A DNA stretch of 64,000 nt from assembly GCF_001424985.1 (NCBI RefSeq), contig NZ_LMDA01000022.1, positions 124,001 to 188,000 of the forward strand, written 5' to 3'. This document shows positions 16,176 through 24,358 of this stretch, in pieces. This DNA comes from Rhizobium sp. Root1212. Lineage in GTDB: Bacteria > Pseudomonadota > Alphaproteobacteria > Rhizobiales > Rhizobiaceae. The position numbers were made by a program, and so were the translations under genes. The notes under the pieces were generated by a model. The model was not told the origin of the DNA and ran no database searches. It worked only from the letters and a program-made list of their open reading frames with translations. Position 1 is the stretch's first letter. The number at the start of each line of letters is the position of its first letter.

Positions 16176-16754
16176 TTAAAGCGGATGAATGACTTGATCG
16201 GCGATACCGCTCGAGCGCGGCTCCTGTAACGGAAAGACCTCTTCCGTCAGATAGGGGCCGCCGCCGATCGAATCCCGCGACGACAGCAGTACGAAGCGCG
16301 ACACGGTGAAGCTGTTGGTATGAAAGCCGCCGCGGCCGGAAAGATAGCGCACCACATCCTCGACGCGGGCGTTGCGCAGCCGCGCCAGCGTCACATGCGG
16401 CGTGAACTTGCGGGGATCGGCGGGAAGCCGGAGCCGCTGGCAGATGCGCTCGATTTCCGCCTGCAGCGCATAAAGCTCGGGCGGGTTGCTGACGCCGGCG
16501 AAGACCGAATGCGGCTTTTTCGAACCGAAAGCGCCCATCCCGGTCAGTTGCAGCTGGAATTCCGGCCGCTCGATACGATCCAGCCGGTCGACGATCTCGT
16601 CGGCCGTCCGGCCGTCGACGTCTCCGATGAAGCGCAGGGTGATGTGGTAATTTTCTACGTCGATCCAGCGGGCACCGGGAAGACCGCCGCGCAACAAGGA
16701 AAGGCTCATCGCGGCATTACGTGGTATCTCGAGGGCGGTGAAAAGTCTCGGCAT
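16176..16754 (-). CDS. thpR: RNA 2',3'-cyclic phosphodiesterase (2'-5' RNA ligase family)
   Basis: 192-residue member of the 2H phosphoesterase family. The two catalytic H-x-T/S-x motifs are visible as YHITLRFIGD and FTPHVTLARLRN. The start at MPRLFTALEIP (16754) is preferred since upstream codons do not match the family. Such enzymes hydrolyse RNA 2',3'-cyclic phosphates and can ligate tRNA halves in vitro. It precedes the pterin dehydratase gene on the minus strand with an 81-base gap. Confidence 0.92.
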   Translation of the reverse strand: MPRLFTALEIPRNAAMSLSLLRGGLPGARWIDVENYHITLRFIGDVDGRTADEIVDRLDRIERPEFQLQLTGMGAFGSKKPHSVFAGVSNPPELYALQAEIERICQRLRLPADPRKFTPHVTLARLRNARVEDVVRYLSGRGGFHTNSFTVSRFVLLSSRDSIGGGPYLTEEVFPLQEPRSSGIADQVIHPL

Positions 16755-16873
16755 GACGAGCTCCCCGAATCTCTTGCAGATACCCCAGCGAATCATGGCC
16801 GAAGCCTCTGCGCAACTGCAATTTCGCACCTGCAATATTTGTCCAGAACAATTAAGAAGTTCTGCATACCCGT

Positions 16874-17512
16874 TTATTGTGTCTGCATGGAACCGATGAA
16901 CCGCTCGGCATAGGGCAAGAATCGTTCGACCATCACGCCGATGCCGCCGCCGTTCGGGTGCATTCCATCGTCCAGCTTCAAGCCTGCATTCTCGACAACA
17001 CCGTCGAGGAAGAAGGGGTAGAGTTCAACGCCAAACTTCGCCGCTAGTTCCGGGTAGATCGGGTTGAAGCGGGCGGCATAATCGTCTCCCATGTTCGGCG
17101 GGGCCATTATGCCGACCAGCAGCACCGGAATATTACGGCTTTTCAGCTTTTCGACCATCGCGACGAGGTTCTTGCGGCTTTCCTCAGGGGGAATGCCGCG
17201 CAACGCATCGTTGGCGCCGAGTTCGAGGATCACGCCCTTGGTGCCGTCCGGCACCGACCAGTCGATGCGCGCAAGACCGCCGGAGGTCGTATCGCCGGAT
17301 ACGCCGGCATTGGTGATCACGATGTCGTGACCCTTCGCCTTCAGCGCTTTCTCAAGCCGCGCGGGAAAGGCATCTTCGGGCGGCAGCTGGTAGCCGGCCA
17401 TGAGGCTGTCGCCAAAACCAACCAGCTGCAGCGGTTCGGCGCGGGCGGCGGTCGTTACGGTAAAGCCGAGTGCGAGCGTCAACAAAAATGCCGCGAACCC
17501 TTTAATAAACAT
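16874..17512 (-). CDS. Arylesterase / lysophospholipase L1 (SGNH hydrolase, TesA-like)
   Basis: 212 residues beginning with a signal peptide to about residue 25 (ARA), so it is periplasmic. The SGNH blocks are intact: GFGDSLMAGYQLP (Ser36), the AGVSGDTTSGGL block with Gly, ELGANDALRG (Asn102) and DDGMHPN (Asp182, His185). TesA-type enzymes hydrolyse acyl thioesters, lysophospholipids and aryl esters. The gene is divergent from the ABC pair at 17598-20860, as in many proteobacteria where tesA is next to ybbA/ybbP. The start at 17512 gives the signal peptide. Confidence 0.93.
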   Translation of the reverse strand: MFIKGFAAFLLTLALGFTVTTAARAEPLQLVGFGDSLMAGYQLPPEDAFPARLEKALKAKGHDIVITNAGVSGDTTSGGLARIDWSVPDGTKGVILELGANDALRGIPPEESRKNLVAMVEKLKSRNIPVLLVGIMAPPNMGDDYAARFNPIYPELAAKFGVELYPFFLDGVVENAGLKLDDGMHPNGGGIGVMVERFLPYAERFIGSMQTQ

Positions 17513-17597
17513 GCTTTCGTCCCTAAGTCGGCGGAAGATCGAGCCTTCCGGGGCAATGAATATTTTACATATAGGATGGATTTCCTTGGCAAGAACC

Positions 17598-18308
17598 ATG
17601 ATCGCGCTGAAAAATGCGGACCTCACCCTCGGCCAGGCCGCGGCCTCGGTTCATGTGCTCAAGTCCATCAGCCTCGAGATCGACGCCGGCCAGTCCGTCG
17701 GCATTATCGGCCCCTCCGGCTCAGGCAAATCCACGCTGCTCATGGTGCTGGCGGGGCTCGAAAAGCTCGATTCCGGCGAGATCGTCATCGATGGCACGCC
17801 GCTGCACGGTTTGAGCGAGGATCAGGTGGCGGCCTTCCGCGGCCGCAATATCGGTATCGTCTTCCAGTCCTTCCATCTCATTCCCAACATGACAGCGCTC
17901 GAAAACGTCGCCGTGCCGCTGGAGTTGGCCAATGTGCCCGGCGCCTTCGACATCGCCCGGCGCGAGTTGGTGTCGGTCGGCCTCGGCGAGCGACTTTCCC
18001 ATTATCCCGGCCAGCTTTCCGGCGGCGAGCAGCAGCGCGTGGCCATCGCCCGCGCGCTCGCGCCTTCACCAAAACTGCTGATCGCCGACGAGCCGACCGG
18101 CAATCTCGACGCCGAGACCGGCCGGCAGATCGCCGACCTGATCTTCTCCAAGCAGGCCGAGCGCGACATGACGTTGGTGCTCGTCACCCATGATCCGGTG
18201 CTGGCCGAACGCTGCTCGCGGCAGGTTCAGGTGCGTTCGGGCGAGATCGTCTCCCATGGCCGCAGCGATGAGCACGGCTCTTCCCGCCCGGAAGCGCTGT
18301 CAGCATGA
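17598..18308 (+). CDS. ABC transporter ATP-binding protein (YbbA/LolD-like)
   Basis: 236 residues with Walker A GPSGSGKST (38-46), the signature LSGGEQQRVAIARAL, Walker B LLIADEPTGNLD and the switch VTHDP. This is the MacB/LolD class, which drives FtsX-type permeases. It overlaps the next gene by four bases (ATGA) and is divergent from the TesA-like esterase across 85 bases. The E. coli counterpart is ybbA. The pair probably acts in envelope lipid or lipoprotein handling, which is inference. The ATG at 17598 fits the family start. Confidence 0.9.
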   Translation: MIALKNADLTLGQAAASVHVLKSISLEIDAGQSVGIIGPSGSGKSTLLMVLAGLEKLDSGEIVIDGTPLHGLSEDQVAAFRGRNIGIVFQSFHLIPNMTALENVAVPLELANVPGAFDIARRELVSVGLGERLSHYPGQLSGGEQQRVAIARALAPSPKLLIADEPTGNLDAETGRQIADLIFSKQAERDMTLVLVTHDPVLAERCSRQVQVRSGEIVSHGRSDEHGSSRPEALSA

Positions 18309-20860
18309 GTTCCCCGATATCATCGGGCGGCTTGCGCCTTCCTCTCGCCTTTCGGCTGGCGTTGCGCGAAATGCGCGGGGGCCTTCGGGGTTTTTACATT
18401 TTCCTTGCCTGCATCGCGCTCGGCACGGCGGCGATCGCGGGCGTCAATTCCCTCTCGCAATCGATTACCCGTTCGATCGCGTCGCAGGGGCAGGAACTGC
18501 TGGCCGGCGACATCCGCTTCGAGCTGAACAATCGCCCGGCAAACAAGGACGAGCGCGCCTTCATCGACAGCCTCGGCGACGTCTCCGCATCCGCCGGTCT
18601 GCGCTCCATGGCGCGGCTGCCGGATGGCTCCAATCAGGCGCTGGTCGAGCTGAAGGCCGTGGATGACGCCTATCCGCTCTACGGCGCGCTGAAAAGCGAG
18701 CCGCAAGCGCTCTTGGCCGATATGCTGGCGACAAAGGGCGACCGACACAATGCGCTGGTTGCGCCGCTGCTGCTGGACCGGCTCGGCATCGCCGTCGGCG
18801 ACGAACTGCTGCTCGGCAAGGCGCGCATCGTCATCGCCGGAACGATCGTCACGGAGCCGGATGCGTTGTCCGACGGTTTTGGCTTCGCACCGCGCCTGCT
18901 CGTTTCCGCCGATACGCTTGCGGCTTCCGGCCTCGTGCAGACCGGCAGCCTCGTCGAATATGCCTACAAGGTGAAGGTGGGCGACCCGACATCCGTGCCG
19001 GCCCTCGTCAGCCAGGCGCAGGAAAAATTTCCGCAGGCCGGATGGTCGATCCGTACCAGCCGCAACGCCGCGCCGGCGCTGACGTCGAATATTACCAGGT
19101 TTTCGCAATTCCTGACGCTTGTCGGCCTGACGGCATTGATCGTCGGCGGCGTCGGGGTGGCGAATGCCGTGCGTGCCTATCTCGATTCCAAGCGCGGCGT
19201 CATCGCCGCCTTCAAGTGCCTGGGCGCACCGGGTTCCCTGATCACGACGATCTATCTGATGCAAATCCTGATGATCGCCGCGATCGGCATCGTCATCGGC
19301 CTCGTTCTCGGCATGCTGATCCCCTATGTGGCCGCGCAATTCCTTGCGGGCTTGCTGCCGGTCTCGACCGAGTTCGCGCTGTACCCGTCCGCCCTTGGCC
19401 TTGCAGCCCTGTTCGGTGTGCTGACGGCGCTCGCCTTCGCCTTGCTGCCGCTCGGTCGGGCGCGCAACGTGCCTGCTACCGCGCTGTTTCGCGAACAGAG
19501 TTTCGAGCCGCAGGCATGGCCGCGTTGGCCCTATCTGGCGGCCGCAGCCGCCTGCCTTGTCGCGCTGGCAGGACTTGCCGTGTTTACCGCCTATGACCGG
19601 ACGATCTCGCTGACCTTCCTGGGCGCCATCGCTTTTTCCTTCGTCGTGCTGCGCGGCGTGTCCGTTGTCGTCGCCTTCCTCGCCAGACGGGCGCCGCGCG
19701 TGCGGTCGCCGGCGCTCCGGCTCGCCATCGGCAATATCCATCGCCCCGGCGCACTGCCCCCCTCCGTCGTTCTGTCGCTCGGCCTCGGACTGGCGCTGCT
19801 GGTGACCCTCGCTTTGATCGACGGCAATCTGCGCCGGGAGTTGACCAGTAATCTGCCCGAACGGGCTCCGAACTTCTTCTTCGTCGATATCCAGGGCACC
19901 GAGATCGAGGGCTTCCGCACTCTGCTGCGGCAGAACCTGCCGGAAGGCAAGATCATCGAGGTGCCGATGCTGCGCGGCCGTATCCTTGCCTTCAACGGTG
20001 AGGACGTGACCAAGATGACCGTGCCGCCGGCCGGCCAATGGGTTCTGCGCGGCGATCGCGGCATCACCTACGCGAAGAACCTGCCGGAAAATTCGTCTCT
20101 GAGCGAAGGCCAGTGGTGGGCGGCCGACTATTCGGGCGAGCCGCTCGTTTCTTTCTCGGCCGAGGAAGCCTCCCAGCTCGGCCTCAAGATCGGTGATACC
20201 GTCACCGTCAACGTGCTCGGCCGCAACATCACCGCCAAGATCGCCAATTTCCGCCGCGTCGAGTGGGAATCGCTGTCGATCAACTTCGTCATGGTGTTTT
20301 CGCCCAATACCTTTGCCGGGGCGCCGCATGCATGGCTCGCCACCGTCATCGATCCCGGCGCGACGGCGGCGGAGGAGGCAACGACGCTCCGGGCGATCAC
20401 CAACACCTATCCGACGATCACCAGCGTCCGCGTGAAAGATGCGCTCGATATAGTCAACGAACTCGTCGGCCAGCTGGCGACCGCGATCCGCGCCGCAGCC
20501 GCCGTCGCACTCGTCGCCTCGGTTCTGGTGCTGGCGGGCGCCTTGGCGGCAGGCAACCGGGCGCGCGTCCATGACGCCGTCGTCCTGAAAACGCTCGGGG
20601 CGACGCGAAAAACGCTCATCCGCGCCTTCTGCTACGAATATGCCATCCTCGGCCTTTCGACCGCCATCTTCGCGCTGTTTGCCGGCGGCGTTGCGGCATG
20701 GTTCGTCGTCAGCCGGATCATGACGCTGCCGTCGCGCTTCCTGCCCGACGTCGCCATCGGGACGATCGTGCTGGCGCTGGTGGTGACGGTCGGCATCGGC
20801 CTTGCCGGCACATGGCGCATCCTCGGGCAGAAGGCCGCACCCGTGCTGCGGGAATTGTGA
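18305..20860 (+). CDS. FtsX-like permease (YbbP family)
   Basis: 851 residues. A first membrane helix (about 30-50) is followed by a periplasmic region, then four-helix FtsX domain blocks near 270-390 and 730-850, with additional helices in the middle (about 400-510). Motifs include GGVGVANAVRAYLDSKRGVIAAFKCLGA and the second copy RARVHDAVVLKTLGATRKTLIRAF, both FtsX coupling helices that contact the ATPase. This fits the ten-helix YbbP type partnered by YbbA. It is co-translated with the ATPase gene. Confidence 0.9.
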   Translation: MSSPISSGGLRLPLAFRLALREMRGGLRGFYIFLACIALGTAAIAGVNSLSQSITRSIASQGQELLAGDIRFELNNRPANKDERAFIDSLGDVSASAGLRSMARLPDGSNQALVELKAVDDAYPLYGALKSEPQALLADMLATKGDRHNALVAPLLLDRLGIAVGDELLLGKARIVIAGTIVTEPDALSDGFGFAPRLLVSADTLAASGLVQTGSLVEYAYKVKVGDPTSVPALVSQAQEKFPQAGWSIRTSRNAAPALTSNITRFSQFLTLVGLTALIVGGVGVANAVRAYLDSKRGVIAAFKCLGAPGSLITTIYLMQILMIAAIGIVIGLVLGMLIPYVAAQFLAGLLPVSTEFALYPSALGLAALFGVLTALAFALLPLGRARNVPATALFREQSFEPQAWPRWPYLAAAAACLVALAGLAVFTAYDRTISLTFLGAIAFSFVVLRGVSVVVAFLARRAPRVRSPALRLAIGNIHRPGALPPSVVLSLGLGLALLVTLALIDGNLRRELTSNLPERAPNFFFVDIQGTEIEGFRTLLRQNLPEGKIIEVPMLRGRILAFNGEDVTKMTVPPAGQWVLRGDRGITYAKNLPENSSLSEGQWWAADYSGEPLVSFSAEEASQLGLKIGDTVTVNVLGRNITAKIANFRRVEWESLSINFVMVFSPNTFAGAPHAWLATVIDPGATAAEEATTLRAITNTYPTITSVRVKDALDIVNELVGQLATAIRAAAAVALVASVLVLAGALAAGNRARVHDAVVLKTLGATRKTLIRAFCYEYAILGLSTAIFALFAGGVAAWFVVSRIMTLPSRFLPDVAIGTIVLALVVTVGIGLAGTWRILGQKAAPVLREL

Positions 20861-20884
20861 ATCGATTACAAATCGTTAACGTTG

Positions 20885-20919
20885 CGGCCGAAAAGCGGTT
20901 TCCCGTCGCTTTTCGGCCG
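20885..20919. terminator. Strong hairpin after the YbbP-like gene
   Basis: Perfect 13-bp arms CGGCCGAAAAGCG and CGCTTTTCGGCCG with a 9-base loop, 24 bases past the stop codon. There is no T run after it on plus, so it may be Rho-assisted or a 3' stabiliser. Confidence 0.6.
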
Positions 20920-20938
20920 ATTCGTCCGTGCAATGGCC

Positions 20939-20967
20939 TTGTGCCAACCCTGTTTCGACATCATATT
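20939..20967 (+). promoter_or_regulatory. Candidate promoter of the Bax-inhibitor gene
   Basis: TTGTGC (20939-20944) and CATATT (20962-20967), 17 bases apart, resemble the alphaproteobacterial housekeeping promoter. Transcription would begin near 20974, just before the structured leader. Confidence 0.35.
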
Positions 20968-20973
20968 CCTAGG

Positions 20974-21078
20974 CAGGCATGCTGGAGCCCCGCAGCGGCG
21001 CCCGGACCCCACGAACGTCTCTTCAAAGAGATGCCGGGGTCCGAACACCGTCATTTCATCCGGGGCTTATTAAGAGGA
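20974..21078 (+). ncRNA. ybhL-type structured leader RNA
   Basis: The 5' leader of the Bax-inhibitor gene can form three nested stems. The outer stem is AGCCCCG (20986-20992) with CGGGGCT (21061-21067), the middle is CGGACCCC (21003-21010) with GGGGTCCG (21036-21043), and the inner is CGTCTCT / AGAGATG with loop TCAA (21016-21033). A conserved cis-RNA called the ybhL motif is known upstream of this gene family in Rhizobiales; position and gene agree, but I could not align it to the published consensus. The outer stem ends next to the AGAGGA ribosome-binding site. Confidence 0.6.
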
Positions 21079-21082
21079 ACCA

Positions 21083-21826
21083 ATGTCTGATCCTAGAAAC
21101 TACCAAACCCGGATGTCGCCTGCCGGCGCACAGGCGGGGGCCGTCATCGACGAAGGCCTGCGCAGCTACATGCTCAGGGTTTACAACCTGATGGCCCTTG
21201 GTCTGGCGATCACCGGCATTGCGGCCTATGCGGCCTTCAGCCTTGCATTTGCCGACGGTCAGCTGACCGCCTTCGGCCAGGCGATCTATGTGAGCCCGCT
21301 GAAGTGGGTCGTCATGCTCGCCCCGCTGGCGCTCGTCTTCTTCCTGAGTTTCCGCATCAACTCGATGAGCGTCTCGTCCGCGCAGATGACCTTCTGGGTC
21401 TATGCCGGCCTGATGGGCCTCTCGCTGTCGTCGATCTTCCTGATCTACACCGGCCAGAGCATCGTCCAGACCTTCTTCGTCACCGCCGCCTCGTTCGGCG
21501 CGCTGTCGCTGTTCGGCTACACGACGAAGCGTGACCTGTCGGCCATGGGCTCGTTCCTGATCATGGGTCTCTTCGGCCTGATCATCGCCTCGCTCGTCAA
21601 CATCTTCCTCGCCTCCTCGGCTCTTGATTTCGCGATCTCGGTCATCGGCGTGCTGATCTTCGCAGGCCTTACCGCCTGGGACACCCAGAAGATCAAGGAA
21701 ATGTACTTCGAAGCCGATGGCGCCGAGGTTGCCGGCCGCAAGGCGATCATGGGCGCGCTGACGCTCTACCTCGACTTCATCAACCTCTTCCTGTTCCTGC
21801 TGCGTTTCCTCGGAAACCGAGACTAA
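21083..21826 (+). CDS. Bax inhibitor-1 / YccA family membrane protein (YbhL-like)
   Basis: 247 residues with about seven hydrophobic segments. The order is GLRSYMLRVYNLMALGLAITGIAAY, then FWVYAGLMGLSLSSIFLIYTGQSIVQTFFVTAASFGALSLFGYTTKRDLSAMGSFLIMGLFG, and the ending AIMGALTLYLDFINLFLFLLRFLGNRD, which is the family signature. Bacterial BI-1 proteins include pH-sensitive calcium channels and FtsH-associated YccA. ATG at 21083 follows AGAGGA. It is preceded by a structured leader and followed by an intrinsic terminator, so it is a single-gene unit. Confidence 0.94.
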   Translation: MSDPRNYQTRMSPAGAQAGAVIDEGLRSYMLRVYNLMALGLAITGIAAYAAFSLAFADGQLTAFGQAIYVSPLKWVVMLAPLALVFFLSFRINSMSVSSAQMTFWVYAGLMGLSLSSIFLIYTGQSIVQTFFVTAASFGALSLFGYTTKRDLSAMGSFLIMGLFGLIIASLVNIFLASSALDFAISVIGVLIFAGLTAWDTQKIKEMYFEADGAEVAGRKAIMGALTLYLDFINLFLFLLRFLGNRD

Positions 21827-21847
21827 CCGGACCGGAAAAGTTTAGAG

Positions 21848-21874
21848 GAAAAGGCGGCTTCGGCCGCCTTTTTC
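21848..21874 (+). terminator. Intrinsic terminator after Bax-inhibitor gene
   Basis: AAGGCGGC-TTCG-GCCGCCTT with a UUCG loop, preceded by A residues and followed by TTT; it can act in both directions. Confidence 0.9.
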
Positions 21875-21943
21875 ATTTGGCCGTTGCGCGAAGTCGCAAG
21901 GACGATATGAAGGATGGATCATCCCTATCCAGCCGAACTTGCC

Positions 21944-22501
21944 ATGTCCTTTTTTCTCCGCGATGCTTCTCTCAGCGATATCCCGGCCATATCGGCGATC
22001 TATCGCGAATCGGTCCTGAACGGGGTGGCGAGCTATGAGATCGATCCGCCCTCGGAAGCCGACATGGCCGGCCGCTTCTCATCGATCGTGGCCAGTGGCT
22101 ATCCCTATATCGCAGCGGTCGATGCGGACGGCGCGCTTCTCGGCTATGCCTACGCCTCCGCCTTCCGCACCCGCCCGGCCTATCGCTTTCTCGTCGAGGA
22201 TTCGATTTATCTCGCGCCGGAAGCCCGAGGCCGGGGCGTCGGCAAGGCGCTGCTCACGGAGCTTATCGCCCGCTGCACGGCGCTTGGCTTTCGCCAGATG
22301 GTGGCGGTGATCGGCGGCGCTCATCCCGCTTCGGTGGCGCTGCACCGGGCGCTCGGCTTTGCGGAAAGCGGCACCCTGAAGGGCGCAGGCTACAAGCACG
22401 GCCGCTGGCTCGATACGGCGCTGATGCAACTCGAACTTGGCGATGGCCTGCGGACGGAGCCGGAAACGGGACGCTATCCCGATACGCTCTACAGGCGCTG
22501 A
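21944..22501 (+). CDS. GNAT N-acetyltransferase (phosphinothricin/methionine sulfoximine type)
   Basis: 185 residues. It opens FFLRDASLSDIPAISAIYRESVLNGVASYEIDPPSEADM, the typical start of PAT/MddA-like acetyltransferases. The acetyl-CoA loop is EARGRGVGKALLTEL, followed by VIGGAHPASVALHRALGF and GAGYKHGRWLDTALMQL. Such enzymes acetylate phosphinothricin, methionine sulfoximine or related amino acids. The ATG at 21944 matches the family start; an in-frame ATG at 21914 would add ten residues. It lies after the terminator of the Bax-inhibitor gene and convergent to the DUF2794 gene, whose stop is 4 bases away. Confidence 0.88.
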   Translation: MSFFLRDASLSDIPAISAIYRESVLNGVASYEIDPPSEADMAGRFSSIVASGYPYIAAVDADGALLGYAYASAFRTRPAYRFLVEDSIYLAPEARGRGVGKALLTELIARCTALGFRQMVAVIGGAHPASVALHRALGFAESGTLKGAGYKHGRWLDTALMQLELGDGLRTEPETGRYPDTLYRR

Positions 22502-22505
22502 CGGT

Positions 22506-22904
22506 TCAGGATTTGACGAGCTTCAGCAACTTGTCGAACACCTTCAGCACCTGTTTCAGCTCGTGGCCGCGTTTCAGGATCATGCCGTGGGTATTGACGA
22601 CGCTGTAGGCGCCTTGCTTTGCGGCAAGTTTGGGGTTCTTCTCGATGCGGTAGAGCGGCATTTCGCCCGAGCGCTTGAACACCGAAAACACCGCCTTGTC
22701 GCTGAGATGATCGAGCGCATAATCGCGCCATTCACCCTCGCCCACCATGCGGCCATAGACCCAGAGGATCTGGTCGAGTTCGGTGCGATGGAAGGTAATG
22801 GGCAGCGGCTCCCTGGCGCCGCGGTAGCTGTTGAGATCGACCACGACATCCGTTTGTCGCGCCGATCGCGTTTCGCCGTCGTGCAAATCCGGCTCATCAG
22901 TCAT
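22506..22904 (-). CDS. DUF2794 family protein
   Basis: 132 residues, no membrane segment or signal peptide. The core FHRTELDQILWVYGRMVGEGEWRDYALDHLSDKAVFSVFKRSGEMPLYRIEKNPKLAAKQGAYSVVNTHGMILKRGHEL is characteristic of DUF2794, a family confined to alphaproteobacteria and of unknown role. The first 35 residues are variable and acidic. It is convergent with the acetyltransferase gene, with only four bases between stops. The upstream region (22905-23300) is free of other genes. Confidence 0.9.
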   Translation of the reverse strand: MTDEPDLHDGETRSARQTDVVVDLNSYRGAREPLPITFHRTELDQILWVYGRMVGEGEWRDYALDHLSDKAVFSVFKRSGEMPLYRIEKNPKLAAKQGAYSVVNTHGMILKRGHELKQVLKVFDKLLKLVKS

Positions 22905-23300
22905 CAGGTTTCCGGCCTTTTATTGTGACAGGACGGTTACAGTTTGCCTAAGCTCTGTCGAAAAGCAAGCCGGGGAGGGTCTTTCGGGGGATCACCCGCA
23001 GTTTTTCAGGCACTGCCGCATTTCAGCCAAAACCACGCCCCAATTGCACGAAACACTCCGCCGCGCAGATGTCCGGTTCCCTACTTCAGCCGTGCATCCG
23101 CCGCTCGCGCAAGGGCTTGAGTACCGCCCTTTCCGCGACACCGATCCGCTGCGCCGTCCCATTCGTGCCGTCCGGCACGCGGCCGCGGATATCGCGTCCA
23201 TCCCGGCTTCCGCGCCGGATGGAGGCGCGTTCGGTCCGGCAACCTCGAATCCCAAGCCCCAGCCCCCTCGATGTTGCCGGACCGGCTTTTCGGAAGAGCT
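22905..23300. other. 400-base intergenic stretch upstream of DUF2794 gene
   Basis: Open frames exist on both strands but none has family features, a clear start signal or codon usage like the neighbours. The AT-richer part at 22915-22965 probably holds the DUF2794 promoter on the minus strand. The rest is GC-rich and unexplained; it may be decayed coding sequence. Confidence 0.45.
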
Positions 23301-24077
23301 TCAATTCTTCGCGGCCGTCGCCGGACCTTCAGCGGCGGAATGGAGCATCGTCGCACCGACGATCGGCCCCGGCGTCTCGCCATCCTTCATCCGCTGCAAC
23401 AGCACGGCGCAGCCGCCATTGCGGCTCTCGTCGAGCACGGTCGCCGGCAGCACGAAGCTTGCCGGCTTTCCGTCCCACATGCCGATGGTCTGCACGTCGT
23501 TGACAGAATGGAGATAGGAAATCGTCTTGCCGCTGTTTTCTCCCTTTTCAACGTTTACCTGCTGCTGGCGATTGAAATAGGCGACGACGACATTGGCCTT
23601 GCCGTCACCGGAGCCGACCTGGATATCGATCTCGTCGCCGCGGCGCGTGGCGGTCACTGGCACCGTCATGCCCTTGCCTGCCCTATCGAGGGTAGCGACC
23701 TTGCCGCGAATGCCCGGAAGATCGGCGCCGTTGAGATGGGCGCGACCGTTGATGACGGCTTGGGGCGTATAGACGCCGCTGCGGCCCAGCATGCGCGCAT
23801 AGGCATATTGGCGGGCGGTATTTTCCTTGGAGCCCATGGTATCGGCCCAGCCGAGATAGTTCCAATAATCGACGTGATAGGCGAGCGCCACCACCTTGCC
23901 CTCGTCGATCAGGTTCTTCAGCGCCGCATCGGCCGGCGGACAGGAGGAACAACCCTGGCTGGTGAAAAGCTCGACGACGCCCGTTGGCGACATCACGTCG
24001 CCCGCAATCACCGGCAGGGCCGCAAGCCCGAAGGCTGAGCCGACAAGCAGACGGCGGAGATGGCGTGACAAAGGCAT
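23301..24077 (-). CDS. DUF1223 family secreted thioredoxin-like protein
   Basis: 258 residues with a signal peptide (to about residue 25, VIAG). The mature part begins VVELFTSQGCSSCPPADAALKNL, a thioredoxin-like fold with the CSSC motif typical of DUF1223. It continues with ALAYHVDYWNYLGWADTMGSKENTARQYAYARMLG and the VYTPQAVINGR block (cis-Pro loop). The family is common in alphaproteobacteria and probably redox-active in the periplasm, but no substrate is established. It sits alone on the minus strand between acnA and DUF2794. Confidence 0.9.
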   Translation of the reverse strand: MPLSRHLRRLLVGSAFGLAALPVIAGDVMSPTGVVELFTSQGCSSCPPADAALKNLIDEGKVVALAYHVDYWNYLGWADTMGSKENTARQYAYARMLGRSGVYTPQAVINGRAHLNGADLPGIRGKVATLDRAGKGMTVPVTATRRGDEIDIQVGSGDGKANVVVAYFNRQQQVNVEKGENSGKTISYLHSVNDVQTIGMWDGKPASFVLPATVLDESRNGGCAVLLQRMKDGETPGPIVGATMLHSAAEGPATAAKN

Positions 24078-24189
24078 CAGGTTTCAAGTCCCGGACGGCA
24101 TCAAGAGGTGGCCCCTACATACGCCCCCAAGCTTTCAACAGGAAGTCACGTTGGAGTGAAACTCAAAGCCCTCCCGAAAAGTGAACATG

Positions 24190-24216
24190 AAAAAGCCGGG
24201 GCGCAAGGCCCCGGCT
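24190..24216 (-). terminator. Intrinsic terminator, probably of acnA
   Basis: GCCGGGGC / GCCCCGGC stem with a 5-base loop; read on the minus strand it is followed by TTTTT. It is about 140 bases past the acnA stop, with a palindromic repeat between. Confidence 0.75.
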
Positions 24217-24250
24217 CAGATTGGTGGCAAAACCCGAAACTCTCCCTTCC

Positions 24251-24338
24251 GTCATGCTCGGCCTCGAGCCGAGCATCCATCCGCCTCTCTATTTGATCAG
24301 AGGCTGGAAGATCCTCGGGTCAAGCCCGAGGATAACGC
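24251..24338. repeat. Mosaic of three palindromes downstream of acnA
   Basis: Three consecutive inverted repeats: ATGCTCGGC-N5-GCCGAGCAT (24254-24276), GCCTCT-N10-AGAGGC (24283-24304) and ATCCTCGGG-N5-CCCGAGGAT (24311-24333). The third has the TCAAG loop seen in many rhizobial intergenic palindromes. It would give the acnA message a structured 3' end. Confidence 0.7.
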
Positions 24339-24358
24339 AGAAGGTGGGGTGACCCCAC

